64,000 nt of DNA from Thiomonas intermedia (GTDB taxonomy: Bacteria; Pseudomonadota; Gammaproteobacteria; Burkholderiales; Burkholderiaceae_C), in assembly GCF_002028405.1 (NCBI RefSeq), contig NZ_CP020046.1, forward strand, positions 310,001-374,000, written 5' to 3'. The position numbers were made by a program, and so were the translations under genes. The first letter of the stretch is position 1. Each line of letters starts with the position of its first letter. Of the stretch, positions 17,500 through 28,017 are shown piece by piece. The notes beneath the pieces were generated by a model. That model was not told the origin of the DNA. It did no database searches and saw only the letters and a list, made by a program, of their open reading frames with translations.

Positions 17500-18103
17500 G
17501 TAGCCAGGCCGCAAGGCGCTTCCTGGTTGCCATCGAGCCATAGCTCTCGACGGCTCGCAGCAGCCGCTGTCGATCAAAGGAAGCTGCTCGGCCCTGGGCG
17601 CGCTCCAGCAACGCTGCCTGGTCTTCCGCAAGATCGCCGAGGTTGTTCAGCGCATCGACGAACAGAAACTCAGGCGTAAGCCTCTTCGGGAAGCGCGACT
17701 TCATGCGGAAGTCGAACTGTCGGTTGCCCAGTTTGACGACGCCGTGGCGCTTGTGGTTGTAGACCAAGGTACGGTTGTACAACTGGGTCGCGCCAATCCC
17801 TGCCGAGTTGTAGGCGGACGCCGAGAACAGCAGAAAGTCCTTGTCACGCAAGAAGGCGGCAACAAGCTCTTCATCATCTGGCGGCAGCACCCCGAGCCGA
17901 GACCGACGGGGCGCGTAATACAACCCCTGGGCAAGCTTCGCCAAGCGCCCCCCATCCACGAGCTCGCGTAGATGACGGTCCACCGCCGTCGAGAACGGCA
18001 GCAGGTCTTCGCGCCTGTAGACGCGCCCGGCGCGCAGCTCACCCGCGAGTCGCGTCACCGCTTCCCGCTTGGACCCTGCAGGCTGATGAGCCACACCGGA
18101 CAT
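17492..18103 (-). CDS. AbiEi/DUF6088-type antitoxin and repressor
   Basis: A 203-aa partner of the downstream toxin. The N-terminal 70 residues form a winged helix (YRREDLLPFSTAVDRHLREL, then GRLAKLAQGLYYAPRRS), as in AbiEi-like antitoxins that bind their own promoter. The central part has SASAYNSAGIG and NRTLVYNHKRHG segments, typical of the DUF6088 group. The last codons overlap the toxin ATG (ATGCCTGA), giving translational coupling with antitoxin first. It probably represses its own operon and neutralises the toxin; the pair may act against phage, which is inference. Confidence 0.85.
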   Translation of the reverse strand: MSGVAHQPAGSKREAVTRLAGELRAGRVYRREDLLPFSTAVDRHLRELVDGGRLAKLAQGLYYAPRRSRLGVLPPDDEELVAAFLRDKDFLLFSASAYNSAGIGATQLYNRTLVYNHKRHGVVKLGNRQFDFRMKSRFPKRLTPEFLFVDALNNLGDLAEDQAALLERAQGRAASFDRQRLLRAVESYGSMATRKRLAAWLHA

Positions 18104-18265
18104 GCCTAAACCCTCGTTGAGATTTCATGCAATTCTAGTTCAGATGCGTGCTGCAGGTCATCGCGCAAGCCGCTGATTGACTGGCGGAGCAATCCGGAGC
18201 AAGCGCTGCCGAGCTCAGGGTTTGTGCGCCAGCATCTCCTTGCGCCAACACCTTCCCCTGCCCTT

Positions 18266-19485
18266 TCAACCCAGTCCGTGCGCGAGCAGCGCCAACAGCG
18301 CAAAACCGGCTCCCACGAAGACCACGGCGGGCCATCCGCCCAGGCTCCAGGCGTGGCTCGCCAGCAAGGAGCCGAGAGCCCCTCCGCCGAAGTAGCACGT
18401 CATGTACAGGGCGTTGACGCGGTTGCGCACCTCGCCCGGAAGCGCGTGGATCGATGCCTGGTTGGCAATATGCGCGGCCTGGCACCCGGCGTCCACGGCG
18501 ACGATGCCGACGACGAGCCCCCAGAGCGCATGCCCGCCGACGACCGCCGCGGCCCACGACGACAGCACGATCAGCAGGGCGACGCCGCGAACGCGCCGGG
18601 GACCTCGCGCGCGATCCGACCAGCGCCCGGAGATCGCCGCAGCGCTCGCGCCGGCAATCCCCAGCAGGCCGAAGGCTCCCACGACCGCGGGCCCGTAGCC
18701 GTAGGCGGCACTTTGCAGCAACGGCGTCAATCCGACCCAGAACACGCTGAAGCTGCCGAAGAACAGCGCGCCGGTCAGCGCTGCCGAGCGCAATTCCGGG
18801 AATCGTCCGAGCTGGGAGAAGGTGGACACGATCAGGCCGAGATAGCGGCGGTGCTCACCATCCGCCGGTGCGGGTTGCCGCGGCAGGACGGCCCAGAGCA
18901 TCGCGAACATCGCGGCGTCGAGCGCCGCGCCGACGATGAACACAAAGCGCCAGCTGGCCCACTGCGCCACCGCGCCCGCGATGACCCGTCCGCCGAGAAT
19001 GCCGATCATCAGACCGCTCATCACGGTCCCGATGGATCGGCCGCGCTCCTCCGGCCGCGCCAGGTGGGCGACCAGCGGAATGATCTGCTGCGCAATCGAG
19101 GACAATACACCGACGGCGAACGCTGCCGCCGCCAGCCACGCCACCGAAGGTGCCAGCGCAGCCGAAACGGTCGCTGGTACCAGCAGCGCCGATAGCCAGA
19201 GGATGATGCGATGGCGGGCGTGGCGATCGCCCAGCGGACCGAGAAGGATGAGCCCGGCCGCGTAGCCGACCTGTACGGCCGATGGCACGACACCGATCGT
19301 GGCGATCGTGACGTGAAAATCTTGGGCGAACTGCAGCAGCAGCGGCTGCGCGTAATAGAGATTCGCGACCGAAATGCCGCAGGCTGCCGCCATCAGCACG
19401 GTGAAACGTGCGTTGGCAGTTCGCCGATCGGCAACGTATTCCATGGCGTCGGGACGGATGGGAACGGGAGACCGGCCGCGCCCCA

Positions 19486-19489
<4 letters not shown>
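18266..19489 (-). CDS. MFS transporter (drug or metabolite efflux)
   Basis: About 407 aa and 12 predicted membrane segments. It opens with [20 protein letters not shown] and carries the A-loop motif [15 protein letters not shown] between helices 2 and 3, then [20 protein letters not shown] in helix 5, the antiporter-type motif. I start it at the ATG at 19489, which overlaps the stop of the upstream aldo/keto reductase (ATGA), giving translational coupling; the longer open frame up to 20563 is only the antisense-like companion frame of that reductase. With the reductase and the divergent LysR it forms one regulated detoxification-type unit. Confidence 0.87.
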
Positions 19490-20475
<986 letters not shown>

Positions 20476-20578
20476 GGAACATCTCCGAAGGCAAGCGGCC
20501 GGATGCCGCGATACCGGCCATTATTCGGAGCAGCGCTATGCTCGTGAAGGCCAATCCACGCAAGCCTGTTTTGCATCT

Positions 20579-21478
20579 ATGGAAAACCTGAACTGGGACG
20601 ATCTGCGCCTGTTCCTGCTGGTCGCACGGACCCGCAGCCTATCGGGCGCGGCGGTGCAACTGGGCGTGAGTCCGTCGACGGTCGGCCGGCGCGTCGTGCA
20701 ACTGGAGCAGGCGCTCGGCGTGTCGCTGTTCGTGCGCCACGCCAGCGGCTACCGGCTGACCGAGGACGGCGGCGCGCTTCTGGACGAGGCGCGCCGCGTC
20801 GAGGACGCCGTCGTGCAACTGCGGGGCCACGCTGCGGACATGAGCGCCACACCGCGCGGCCATGTGCGCCTGGCCACCAACGACGCGCTGGCGAACCTGC
20901 TGATCCTGCCGCGCTGGGCCGAACTGGCGCCGCGCTACCCCGACCTGGTGCTGGAACTGCTCACCGGCTCCGCCGTGCAGGATCTCTACCGCCGCGACGC
21001 CGACCTCGCACTGCGCCTGGTCCGCCCCGAAGCCGGCGGACTGGTCGTGCGCAAGCTCGGGATCCAGGCCTACGCCGTCTACGCGCGCAAGGGACTGGTG
21101 CCGACCGCGGCCAAGCGCAGCCAGGCCGCGCTCGCCAACCTGCCGTGGATCGGCTGGGACGTCTCGGTGCAGCACCTGGTGCAGGCCCGCTGGCAGCGCG
21201 AGCACTTCCCGCAGGCCGCGATCGCGTTGACCGCCAACAGCATCTTCACCCAGCTCCACGCCGCGGAGCAAGGTCTTGGCCTGGCGGTCCTGCCCTGCTA
21301 CATCGCCGACGCCAGCGCGCTGCTGGAACGCTGCCTGGCGCCGTCGCGGTGCGTGTCGCAGGACATCTGGCTGGTGATCCAGCAGGGCTTACGGGATTCT
21401 CCGCGGGTGCGCTTGATCGCCGACCTGCTGACCGAACTCGTCCACGACAACGGGGACGCGATCGCCGGCAGGCGATGA
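20579..21478 (+). CDS. LysR-type transcriptional regulator
   Basis: A 299-aa LysR regulator. The DNA-binding domain reads WDDLRLFLLVARTRSLSGAA and VQLEQALGVSLFVRHASGY. The effector domain follows, with RLATNDALANLLILPRWAEL. The start at 20579 is chosen because the helix-turn-helix begins eight residues later; the open frame before it runs back through the promoter spacer. It is divergent from the reductase and pump pair and is their likely regulator. Confidence 0.92.
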   Translation: MENLNWDDLRLFLLVARTRSLSGAAVQLGVSPSTVGRRVVQLEQALGVSLFVRHASGYRLTEDGGALLDEARRVEDAVVQLRGHAADMSATPRGHVRLATNDALANLLILPRWAELAPRYPDLVLELLTGSAVQDLYRRDADLALRLVRPEAGGLVVRKLGIQAYAVYARKGLVPTAAKRSQAALANLPWIGWDVSVQHLVQARWQREHFPQAAIALTANSIFTQLHAAEQGLGLAVLPCYIADASALLERCLAPSRCVSQDIWLVIQQGLRDSPRVRLIADLLTELVHDNGDAIAGRR

Positions 21479-21490
21479 CTCCTCCGAGAT

Positions 21491-22018
21491 TCACCGAACC
21501 CTATGGGGCACCTCAGTGCTGAACCGGAGCGCCGTCGCGAGCAGTCCGCAGCGGAAGTAGAAGCGATGGCCGAGCGCATTGCTCATCGGCGTATCCAGCA
21601 CGAGCTTGCTGCAACCGGCTTCATGCGCCTGCTCCTGCAGATACCGTATCAATTGCTCGCCGTAACCGCTGCTTCGGCACCGCGCGTCCGTCACCAGATC
21701 GTCGACGTAGAGGAAGGTTCCGTGAACAAGGTTCTCCTGCAGGCGATAGCCGGCAAGGGCCACCGGCGTCCCCGCGTCCCGGAGCACGACGAGTCGATAT
21801 CCGGCCTTGCATTGGCGGCCCCATCGTTCGAGGAATTCGTCTGCGTCGGCCAGGTGCGGACGCAATTGGACGATCAGGGGGTGAACGGCAAGCGCCGCCG
21901 CGATGCTGTCGACCGGTTCCACGGTGCGAGCGTCGGCGCATGCGTGGCCCCCGCTCACTTCGCCCCGCCCCCCTCGGGGGCTGCGCGCGCCTTCGGAGCC
22001 GCCGTGCGCCGAGCTCAT
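21491..22018 (-). CDS. GNAT-family N-acetyltransferase
   Basis: A 175-aa protein. The acetyl-CoA signature (motif A) is VDDLVTDARCRSSGYGEQLI, with the R-S-S-G-Y-G pyrophosphate loop, followed by motif B AHEAGCSKLVLDTPM and the end GHRFYFRCGLL. The first 30 residues are Gly/Arg/Ser-rich and may not be structured. Its ATG overlaps the stop of the upstream CMD-family gene (ATGA), so the two are translationally coupled and share control by the divergent MarR protein. The acceptor substrate is unknown. Confidence 0.82.
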   Translation of the reverse strand: MSSAHGGSEGARSPRGGRGEVSGGHACADARTVEPVDSIAAALAVHPLIVQLRPHLADADEFLERWGRQCKAGYRLVVLRDAGTPVALAGYRLQENLVHGTFLYVDDLVTDARCRSSGYGEQLIRYLQEQAHEAGCSKLVLDTPMSNALGHRFYFRCGLLATALRFSTEVPHRVR

Positions 22019-22506
22019 GTGCCGGCCTGTTCGGAAAGATGCCCGGCAGGGATCGGTGGGGCGAAGCGCAGCCCCCCGGCGATGCGGTTCCAGGCGTTGA
22101 TGTGGCCGATCGCGGCGCTCAGATGCGCCGCTTCCTGCATCGTGAAGTGAAGGAGCAGATCGTCGAATCCGGCGTCGCCGACGGATCCGGTCGCCATCGT
22201 CGTCAGTGCCTCCGCCCAGGCCAGCGCCGCGCGCTCGCGCGCCGAATAGATGTTCGCCTCGGCCCAGGTCGCGACGAGATCGACCTTGGCCATGGGAGTC
22301 CCGAGCTTGCGGGCCAGATTCAGGTGGTACTGGAGACAGAAGGCGCAGCCGTTGATCTGCGAGACGCGAATCTTGATCAGTTCCGTGAGCTGCTTGTCCA
22401 GTCCGGAGTCGGCCACGGCGCGTCCGAGCGCGCCCAGGGCCGCGACGGTCTGCGGCGCGAGGCTTTCATAGTCCGCGCGATCTAGTCTTGGGGCGGTGTG
22501 GGTCAT
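22015..22506 (-). CDS. Carboxymuconolactone decarboxylase / AhpD-like protein
   Basis: A 163-aa all-helical CMD-family protein with the AhpD-type redox pair in INGCAFCLQYHLNLAR (C-x-x-C and the following His), suggesting peroxidase-like thiol chemistry rather than decarboxylation. I start it at the ATG at 22506, which has AGGAG eight bases upstream; a TTG at 22524 is possible. It leads the unit with the GNAT gene and is divergent from a marR gene. MarR-CMD pairs are common oxidant- or quinone-responsive units, and that role is inferred. Confidence 0.88.
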   Translation of the reverse strand: MTHTAPRLDRADYESLAPQTVAALGALGRAVADSGLDKQLTELIKIRVSQINGCAFCLQYHLNLARKLGTPMAKVDLVATWAEANIYSARERAALAWAEALTTMATGSVGDAGFDDLLLHFTMQEAAHLSAAIGHINAWNRIAGGLRFAPPIPAGHLSEQAGT

Positions 22507-22542
22507 CGGGAGGCTCCTGGTCAAGTGGTGGGCGTAGTATCA

Positions 22543-22577
22543 GAATTCGAACAACGACAGGATATTCGAATTCGAAC
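22543..22577. promoter_or_regulatory. MarR-type operator between the CMD gene and marR
   Basis: GAATTCGAAC occurs twice as a direct repeat (22543-22552 and 22568-22577, 25 bp apart). The second copy lies in the perfect 12-bp palindrome TTCGAATTCGAA (22565-22576). It sits 4 bp before the marR start and 40 bp before the CMD gene, a good position for autoregulation of both directions. Confidence 0.6.
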
Positions 22578-22580
22578 ACC

Positions 22581-23063
22581 ATGCGCAAGAACGCAGTGAA
22601 CGTCACCCCCATCCCGAACGCGGGCGAAGGCAAGCGCGGCCAATCGGGGCACATCGGCTACCTGCTTCGCCAGGCCGAGGTGGCGCATCGGCAGCGCATG
22701 GAGCGTGCGCTTTCCGCGGTCGGCCTGACGCCGCCTCAATTCGCCGTGCTGACCATGCTGGTCGCGTACCCAGGGGCCAGCGGCGCGGATGTCGCGCGGC
22801 TGTCCCTGCTGACGCCTCAGACGGTGAGCGTGATCGTCGGCAACCTGGAACGCATGGGAGCGCTACGGCGCCGGCGTCATACGACGCACGGACGCGTTCT
22901 GCAGATGGACATCACGGACGATGGCAAGCGACTTCTGGCCCGCTGCCGGAGAAGCGTGGACGGCGTCGAGCAGGAATTGCTCGACGGGATGAGCGCTGCA
23001 GAAGAGACGGCGATTCGAAGATGGCTAGTCCACATCGCGACGCTCAGCCCCTTTGACCGCTAG
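22581..23063 (+). CDS. MarR-family transcriptional regulator
   Basis: A 160-aa winged-helix dimer. The recognition part reads GLTPPQFAVLTMLVAYPGAS, LSLLTPQTVSVIVGNLERMG and the wing HTTHGRVLQMDITDDGKRLL. I start it at the ATG at 22581, just after the palindromic operator; the longer open frame before it crosses the operator. It is divergent from the CMD-GNAT pair and probably represses it until an oxidant or phenolic ligand binds. Confidence 0.92.
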   Translation: MRKNAVNVTPIPNAGEGKRGQSGHIGYLLRQAEVAHRQRMERALSAVGLTPPQFAVLTMLVAYPGASGADVARLSLLTPQTVSVIVGNLERMGALRRRRHTTHGRVLQMDITDDGKRLLARCRRSVDGVEQELLDGMSAAEETAIRRWLVHIATLSPFDR

Positions 23064-23101
23064 CACCTTCCGCCTTCTTTTTAGATACGCATACCAATTC
23101 A

Positions 23102-24514
23102 TCATTGGAACGTGTCATATCGGTCTGTCACACGCAGGACCTTGCCCGGATTCATGATGTTGCGGGGGTCCAGGGCCTTCTTGATCGCAACCATGGCGTG
23201 CATTGAAGGGCCACGTTCGAGTTCAAGAAAATCGAGCTTTCCGTATCCAATGCCATGCTCCCCCGTGCATGTCCCACCGAGTCTGATGGCGCGTCGCATC
23301 AAGCGGGCGTTGAGTTCCGCCGCGCGCGTCATTTCATCGGCATCGTCGGGGTTGACAACGATGCACAGGTGGAAATTGCCATCACCAACATGTCCGCACA
23401 TCGGCGCAGTCAACCCCAACTCCAGAACGTCTCGCCGAGCAGCAACTGCGGCATCACCGAGCATGGAGATCGGTACGCACGCATCGGTTGGTATGCCTTG
23501 ACATCCTGGACGCAGCGCTAGCGCTGCCCACCACACATCGTGCCGCGCTTGCCAGAGTTGGGAGCGAGCCTCGGGCGTCGTCGCCCAAGCGTAGCCAGAG
23601 CCTCCGTTGTCGCGCGCAATGGCCTCAACCATCTCGACTTGTTCTGCGAGGCTCGCGGGGGAACCTTGAAACTCGAAAAACAACGTTGGCACCTCAGGCA
23701 GATTAAGCTTCGAATAGCGATTGCAGGCTGCAACTTGCAGTTCATCCAGAAATTCGATGCGGCCAATGGGGATACCTGTCTGGATCACCTGGATGACTGT
23801 GTCGATGGCTGTCTGCAGACTGGGGAAGCCACATCGTGCCGCACTCACGCCTTCTGGCAGTGGATGCAGTCTGAGCGTCAACTCGGTGATGATCCCCAAA
23901 GTCCCTTCAGCACCTGTAAACAGGCGGGTCAAGTCATAGCCTGCTGCAGATTTCCTGGCGCGCCCACCCGTTTCGATAATCTCTCCATTCGACATCACAA
24001 CCTGAAGTGACATCACGTTGTCACGCATCGTGCCATAGCGCACCGCATTCGTTCCTGACGCGCGCGTCGACGCCATGCCGCCAAGAGAGGCATCCGCGCC
24101 CGGATCGATTGGAAAGTGAAGCCCGGTGCCATGCAATTCAGCGTTCAACTGTTTTCGCGTCACTCCGGCCTGCACTCGGCAATCGAAGTCTGCGGTGTTG
24201 ACTTCGAGGATGGCATTCATCTGCGACAGATCAATGCATATGCCGCCTGAGATCGCCCCGATTCCTCCCTCACAGGATGTTCCCGTACCGAATGGAATGA
24301 CAGGAACTGAAGATGCGTGGCAGATATCGACAACTGCTGCGACATCCTGCGTGGACTTCGCAAAGACGACGGCATCAGGTGGGCATGTCGGATGAAAGGA
24401 GACATCTTTTCCGTGCTGATCGCGAATGGTCTGACCCAGTGCACATCGCTCACCGAATAATTCCCTCAGTTGAGTGATGATCTGCGCCTTCTCGCTTTTC
24501 GCCACGGCAGTCAT
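23102..24514 (-). CDS. FAD-linked oxidase, D-lactate dehydrogenase (cytochrome) / GlcD type
   Basis: A 470-aa flavoprotein. The PCMH-type FAD domain reads VPVIPFGTGTSCEGG and DPGADASLGGMASTRASGTN; the C-terminal FAD-oxidase domain carries the active-site histidines in CGHVGDGNFH and CTGEHGIGYGK and ends ALDPRNIMNPGKVL. These are the hallmarks of D-2-hydroxyacid dehydrogenases that pass electrons to cytochrome c or quinone. A single-chain Dld-like D-lactate enzyme is more likely than the three-subunit glycolate oxidase, because no glcE or glcF follows. It stands as a single gene. Confidence 0.9.
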   Translation of the reverse strand: MTAVAKSEKAQIITQLRELFGERCALGQTIRDQHGKDVSFHPTCPPDAVVFAKSTQDVAAVVDICHASSVPVIPFGTGTSCEGGIGAISGGICIDLSQMNAILEVNTADFDCRVQAGVTRKQLNAELHGTGLHFPIDPGADASLGGMASTRASGTNAVRYGTMRDNVMSLQVVMSNGEIIETGGRARKSAAGYDLTRLFTGAEGTLGIITELTLRLHPLPEGVSAARCGFPSLQTAIDTVIQVIQTGIPIGRIEFLDELQVAACNRYSKLNLPEVPTLFFEFQGSPASLAEQVEMVEAIARDNGGSGYAWATTPEARSQLWQARHDVWWAALALRPGCQGIPTDACVPISMLGDAAVAARRDVLELGLTAPMCGHVGDGNFHLCIVVNPDDADEMTRAAELNARLMRRAIRLGGTCTGEHGIGYGKLDFLELERGPSMHAMVAIKKALDPRNIMNPGKVLRVTDRYDTFQ

Positions 24515-24615
24515 TTGACGTCCCCCTGGGGTTGGTTAATCAAGCACATTGTGGACCGGTCCATTCGTCACATTTCAGGCGCAGGTCCTGGGCATTGAAT
24601 TTCTTGAAGCACACA

Positions 24616-26004
24616 TCAGCGCAGCGTCCAGGCCGCGATGAGGGCCCCGGCCAGCAAAGCCAGCGCCGCCCCTAGCAGCGCCGCACCTGTGCCCGCCATG
24701 CCTCCCGCGTGCAGATGCAGGAAACCGCCAAGCAAAGCGATGCCCAGCGCGCCAGCCGCTTGCCGTGCGGTGTTGTTCACCGCCGAGGCCATGCCGGCGC
24801 GTTCGTGCGGCACGGCGCCGATGGCGGCATGCACCACGGCCGGCATGGCCGGCACCAGGCCCAGCCCGGCCACCAGCAGCCAGGGCGCCATCGCAAGAAA
24901 TGGGGTCTGCGCCTCAACGCGCACCAAGCCGAGATAGGCGACTCCCATCAGCGCCAACCCGGCGACAGATGTCCAGCGCGCGCCGAACCGCCCCACCAGC
25001 CGCCCGCCGAACGACACCAGCACCACGAAGGGCAGAAACATCACGCTCAGCCGCACCCCGGCCTGCGCCGCCGACAAGCCTTGCACGTGCTGGAAGAACA
25101 AACTCATGGCGAACAGCATGCCCATGACGCCGAAGTTCATCAAGCCCGCCGCCACATTGGCGCCGGTAAACGCAGGAAGGCGGAAGAAGGTCAGCGGAAT
25201 CAGCGGCTGGGTCACGCGGCCCTCCCACAAGACAAAGAGCCCGCCGCCCAACACGGTGACGCCGCCAGCCAGCAGGATGGGCGGTGCGGCCCAGCCCAGC
25301 GCATGGCCTTCGATCAGGGCGAACAGCAAGGCGGCCAAGCTCACCGTGGCCAGCACCTGCCCGACCGCGTCCAGCTTCCGCTGAGTGTCCCCGTGCGATT
25401 CGCGCACGGAGCGGGCGGTCAGCAGCAAAGCCACCAGCCCGACCGGCAGATTGATCCAGAAGATCGCCCGCCAGCCCAGCGCATCGACCAGCACCCCGCC
25501 CAAGGTCGGCCCGGCCACCAGCGCCACTCCTGAAATACCCGCCCACAGGCCGATGGCCCGCGCCCGCAGGCGCGCATCGACGAAGGCCTGTCGCAGTATG
25601 GCCAGGGAGTTGGGCAACAAAGCCGCGGCGCCCACGCCCTGCACCACGCGCGCCGCGTTCAGCCAGGCCAGAGAGGGAGACAAGGCGCACAGCAGCGAAG
25701 CCAGCACGAAGACCACCAGGCCGAGGGTGTAGACGCGCTTGCGGCCGTACAGGTCGGCCAGTTCGCCCGCGCCCAGCATCAGGCTGCTGAAGCTCAGCGC
25801 GTAGGCGTCGCTCACCCATTGCAGGCCGGACAGCGTGGTGTGCAGTTCGCGATGAATCTGCGGCAGCGCGACGTTGACCACGGTGATGTCGAGTTGCACC
25901 ATGGACAGGCCGAGAGAAACGGCGAGCAGCAGACCGAGCGGAGACGGAACTGCACCGCCCGTGATTTGCGTTGAAGTCTCTGCAAGAGGTTCTGGTGGTG
26001 ACAT
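24616..26004 (-). CDS. DHA2-family (EmrB/QacA-type) MFS efflux pump
   Basis: A 462-aa protein with 14 predicted membrane helices. Motifs: LDITVVNVALPQIHRELHTT (helix 1, with the D1 motif), ADLYGRKRVYTLGLVVFVLA (loop 2-3) and GPTLGGVLVDALGWRAIFWI (helix 5, antiporter motif). It exports drugs or cell-made compounds by proton antiport. It lies 9 bp after a SAM-dependent methyltransferase gene in the same direction, so the two are probably co-transcribed, but no biosynthetic genes accompany them. Confidence 0.9.
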   Translation of the reverse strand: MSPPEPLAETSTQITGGAVPSPLGLLLAVSLGLSMVQLDITVVNVALPQIHRELHTTLSGLQWVSDAYALSFSSLMLGAGELADLYGRKRVYTLGLVVFVLASLLCALSPSLAWLNAARVVQGVGAAALLPNSLAILRQAFVDARLRARAIGLWAGISGVALVAGPTLGGVLVDALGWRAIFWINLPVGLVALLLTARSVRESHGDTQRKLDAVGQVLATVSLAALLFALIEGHALGWAAPPILLAGGVTVLGGGLFVLWEGRVTQPLIPLTFFRLPAFTGANVAAGLMNFGVMGMLFAMSLFFQHVQGLSAAQAGVRLSVMFLPFVVLVSFGGRLVGRFGARWTSVAGLALMGVAYLGLVRVEAQTPFLAMAPWLLVAGLGLVPAMPAVVHAAIGAVPHERAGMASAVNNTARQAAGALGIALLGGFLHLHAGGMAGTGAALLGAALALLAGALIAAWTLR

Positions 26005-26013
26005 ACGGGTCAG

Positions 26014-26796
26014 TCAATGCGTCGCCGCACGCTGCGCAACCAAGGTGGTCATCGGCCAAAGCAAGGTGCAACTACCGCCCCCATCTTGCACTGTCAGGAA
26101 GTCCTGAACTCCCTCAAGACAATCCTCGTCCGAATACTCCGGCTTGGCAGAAAACAGCAGACGTAAAAACTTGCCCAGATGCTGAGAATCGGCAAATCGC
26201 CATCGAGCGGTGTTGTCGTAGAACGCGGGGCGGCTCCAGCCCGTCAATCCACAAATTGTGGTGGCGAAATCTTGGGACAAAAATGACACCTCATGGCCGG
26301 TCACGCAGGAGCGAGCGATGAAGCTATCGAAATAGCGCGCCAATGTCGTGCCCGCAAAGATGTCGGTGATCACCAACCGACCGCCAAGTTTGGTGTGCGC
26401 GGCGAATCGCTCAAACGCCCGCGTTTTGTCGCGGACATGATGGATGGCGCCGCGGCTCCAGACCGCGTCGAAACCCTTGAACGCCAGTTCCATATCCTCT
26501 GCTGCCTGGTGGTGGATACGGATATTGCGCGGCAGAATTTCGGCAAGCCCTTGCGTTTGCTCTGACGCGGGATCGACGATGTCCAGGCGGCCGTTCGCAC
26601 CAAGCGTTCTGGCAATTTCGCGGCTGAAGTACCCTGTTCCGGCACCAACCTCCACAATGGATTCCCCTGGTCTTGGTTGAAGCAAGTCGTGCATTAATTT
26701 CAAATCGTGTAGCCACGCGTCGGGATACAGACGCAGGGCATCCTGATAGTTGGTCGAGCGCTCACCACTGAATTCGGCATCGGTGTCGGCATACAT
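26014..26796 (-). CDS. SAM-dependent class I methyltransferase
   Basis: About 260 aa. Rossmann methyltransferase motifs: VEVGAGTGYFSREIARTLG (motif I), LDIVDPASE (acidic end of beta 2), FDAVWSRGAIHHV (motif II/III) and LGGRLVITDIF. I prefer the ATG at 26796, which has GGAGATC seven bases upstream, over the one at 26850 that adds a hydrophobic tail with no ribosome site. Followed after 9 bp by a DHA2 efflux pump. The substrate is not readable from sequence. Confidence 0.85.
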   Translation of the reverse strand: MYADTDAEFSGERSTNYQDALRLYPDAWLHDLKLMHDLLQPRPGESIVEVGAGTGYFSREIARTLGANGRLDIVDPASEQTQGLAEILPRNIRIHHQAAEDMELAFKGFDAVWSRGAIHHVRDKTRAFERFAAHTKLGGRLVITDIFAGTTLARYFDSFIARSCVTGHEVSFLSQDFATTICGLTGWSRPAFYDNTARWRFADSQHLGKFLRLLFSAKPEYSDEDCLEGVQDFLTVQDGGGSCTLLWPMTTLVAQRAATH

Positions 26797-26871
26797 GGCA
26801 ATGATCTCCAAAATTGACAAAAGGCTGAAAACCGCGATCAACAACCGCATCCCATTGCGGCCGTGCCCGTT

Positions 26872-28017
26872 TCATTGCACGCTCTCCACCGCCAGCGGAG
26901 TTTTCTTTCCCTCTTTGAACTGCGACAGGGTGATGACCGGATGCACCAATTCGCCGGTGGAGGTGAAGCGAATGTCTTTCTTGGTCACGCCCTCGTAGTC
27001 GACGTGGCGGATGAAGGGCAGGTAGACCTTGGGATCGACCGACTTGGCTTTCATCATTGCGTGGGCCAGCACCATCGTGGCGTCATAGGCATAAGACGAA
27101 AACGGCTGCAGGGCGGAGGCGCCGAATGCCTTCACGTAGCGGGCCTTCCATGTGGGCCCACCGGGCATGTCCTGCAGCGGTGTGCCGCCTTCGGCGCAAA
27201 TCGTGCCGTTTACCGCAGGGCCGGCCAGTGTCGCTAGTTCGCCGGTGCAGATGCCGTCGCCGCCCATGAACTGCGCCTTGACGCCAAGCTGCGCCATCTG
27301 GCGCAGCATCGGCCCGGCCTGGGCATAGGCCCCGCCGTAGAAAATCACCGCCGGATGCGCCGCCTTGATCTGGATGAGGATGGCGGTGAAATCGGTCGCG
27401 TGGTCATTGGTGTATTGGTGATCGACGATGCGCATGCCGTCCTTCTGCGCGTCGGCAATGAACACGGAAGCGATGCCCTGGCCATAGGCGGTGCCGTCGT
27501 CCACCACCGCGGCGGTCTTGTCGTGCAGGTGGTGTGCCGCGTATTGCGCCAGGCCGGCGCCGATGGCGTCGTCGTTCGCCAGCATGCGGAAGAACGTCTT
27601 GAAGCCCTGCTGGGCAATTTTGGGATCGGTGGAAGCCGGGGTGATTTCAGGAATGCCCGCGCGGTCATAGATGCGCGAGGCTGGGTAGGTGCAGCCAGAT
27701 TCGAGGTGGCCGACGACGCCGTTCACTTTTTCATCGGCGAACTTTTGCGCCACGACCGTGGCCTGCTTGGGGTCGCCCTGGTCGTCCTCCACATCCACCT
27801 TCCAGGTCACCGGCTTGCCGTCGATGCTGGCGTGCTCGGCGTTCAGGTGCTGAATCGCCATCGAGACACCGTTGGCCGCATCCTTGCCGTAGGCAGAGGC
27901 CGGGCCGGTCATCGGCCCGGCATAGCCGAGGGTGACCACGCTGGGTGCCGCAAGGACGGGTGCTGCGGAACAGGCCGCGAGCATGGCGGCTATCGCACAA
28001 CGTTGCAAGGTCAACAT
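26872..28017 (-). CDS. Periplasmic branched-chain amino acid-type ABC substrate-binding protein
   Basis: A 381-aa type I periplasmic-binding protein of the LivJ/LivK family. The signal peptide ends VLA at about residue 23; the mature part begins VVTLGYAGPMTGPASAYGKD, then GVVGHLESGCTYPAS and FRMLANDDAIGAG. No permease or ATPase genes are adjacent, so it is an orphan receptor that would rely on a transporter elsewhere. It is divergent from an Lrp/AsnC regulator 213 bp away, which probably controls it in response to an amino acid. Confidence 0.9.
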   Translation of the reverse strand: MLTLQRCAIAAMLAACSAAPVLAAPSVVTLGYAGPMTGPASAYGKDAANGVSMAIQHLNAEHASIDGKPVTWKVDVEDDQGDPKQATVVAQKFADEKVNGVVGHLESGCTYPASRIYDRAGIPEITPASTDPKIAQQGFKTFFRMLANDDAIGAGLAQYAAHHLHDKTAAVVDDGTAYGQGIASVFIADAQKDGMRIVDHQYTNDHATDFTAILIQIKAAHPAVIFYGGAYAQAGPMLRQMAQLGVKAQFMGGDGICTGELATLAGPAVNGTICAEGGTPLQDMPGGPTWKARYVKAFGASALQPFSSYAYDATMVLAHAMMKAKSVDPKVYLPFIRHVDYEGVTKKDIRFTSTGELVHPVITLSQFKEGKKTPLAVESVQ

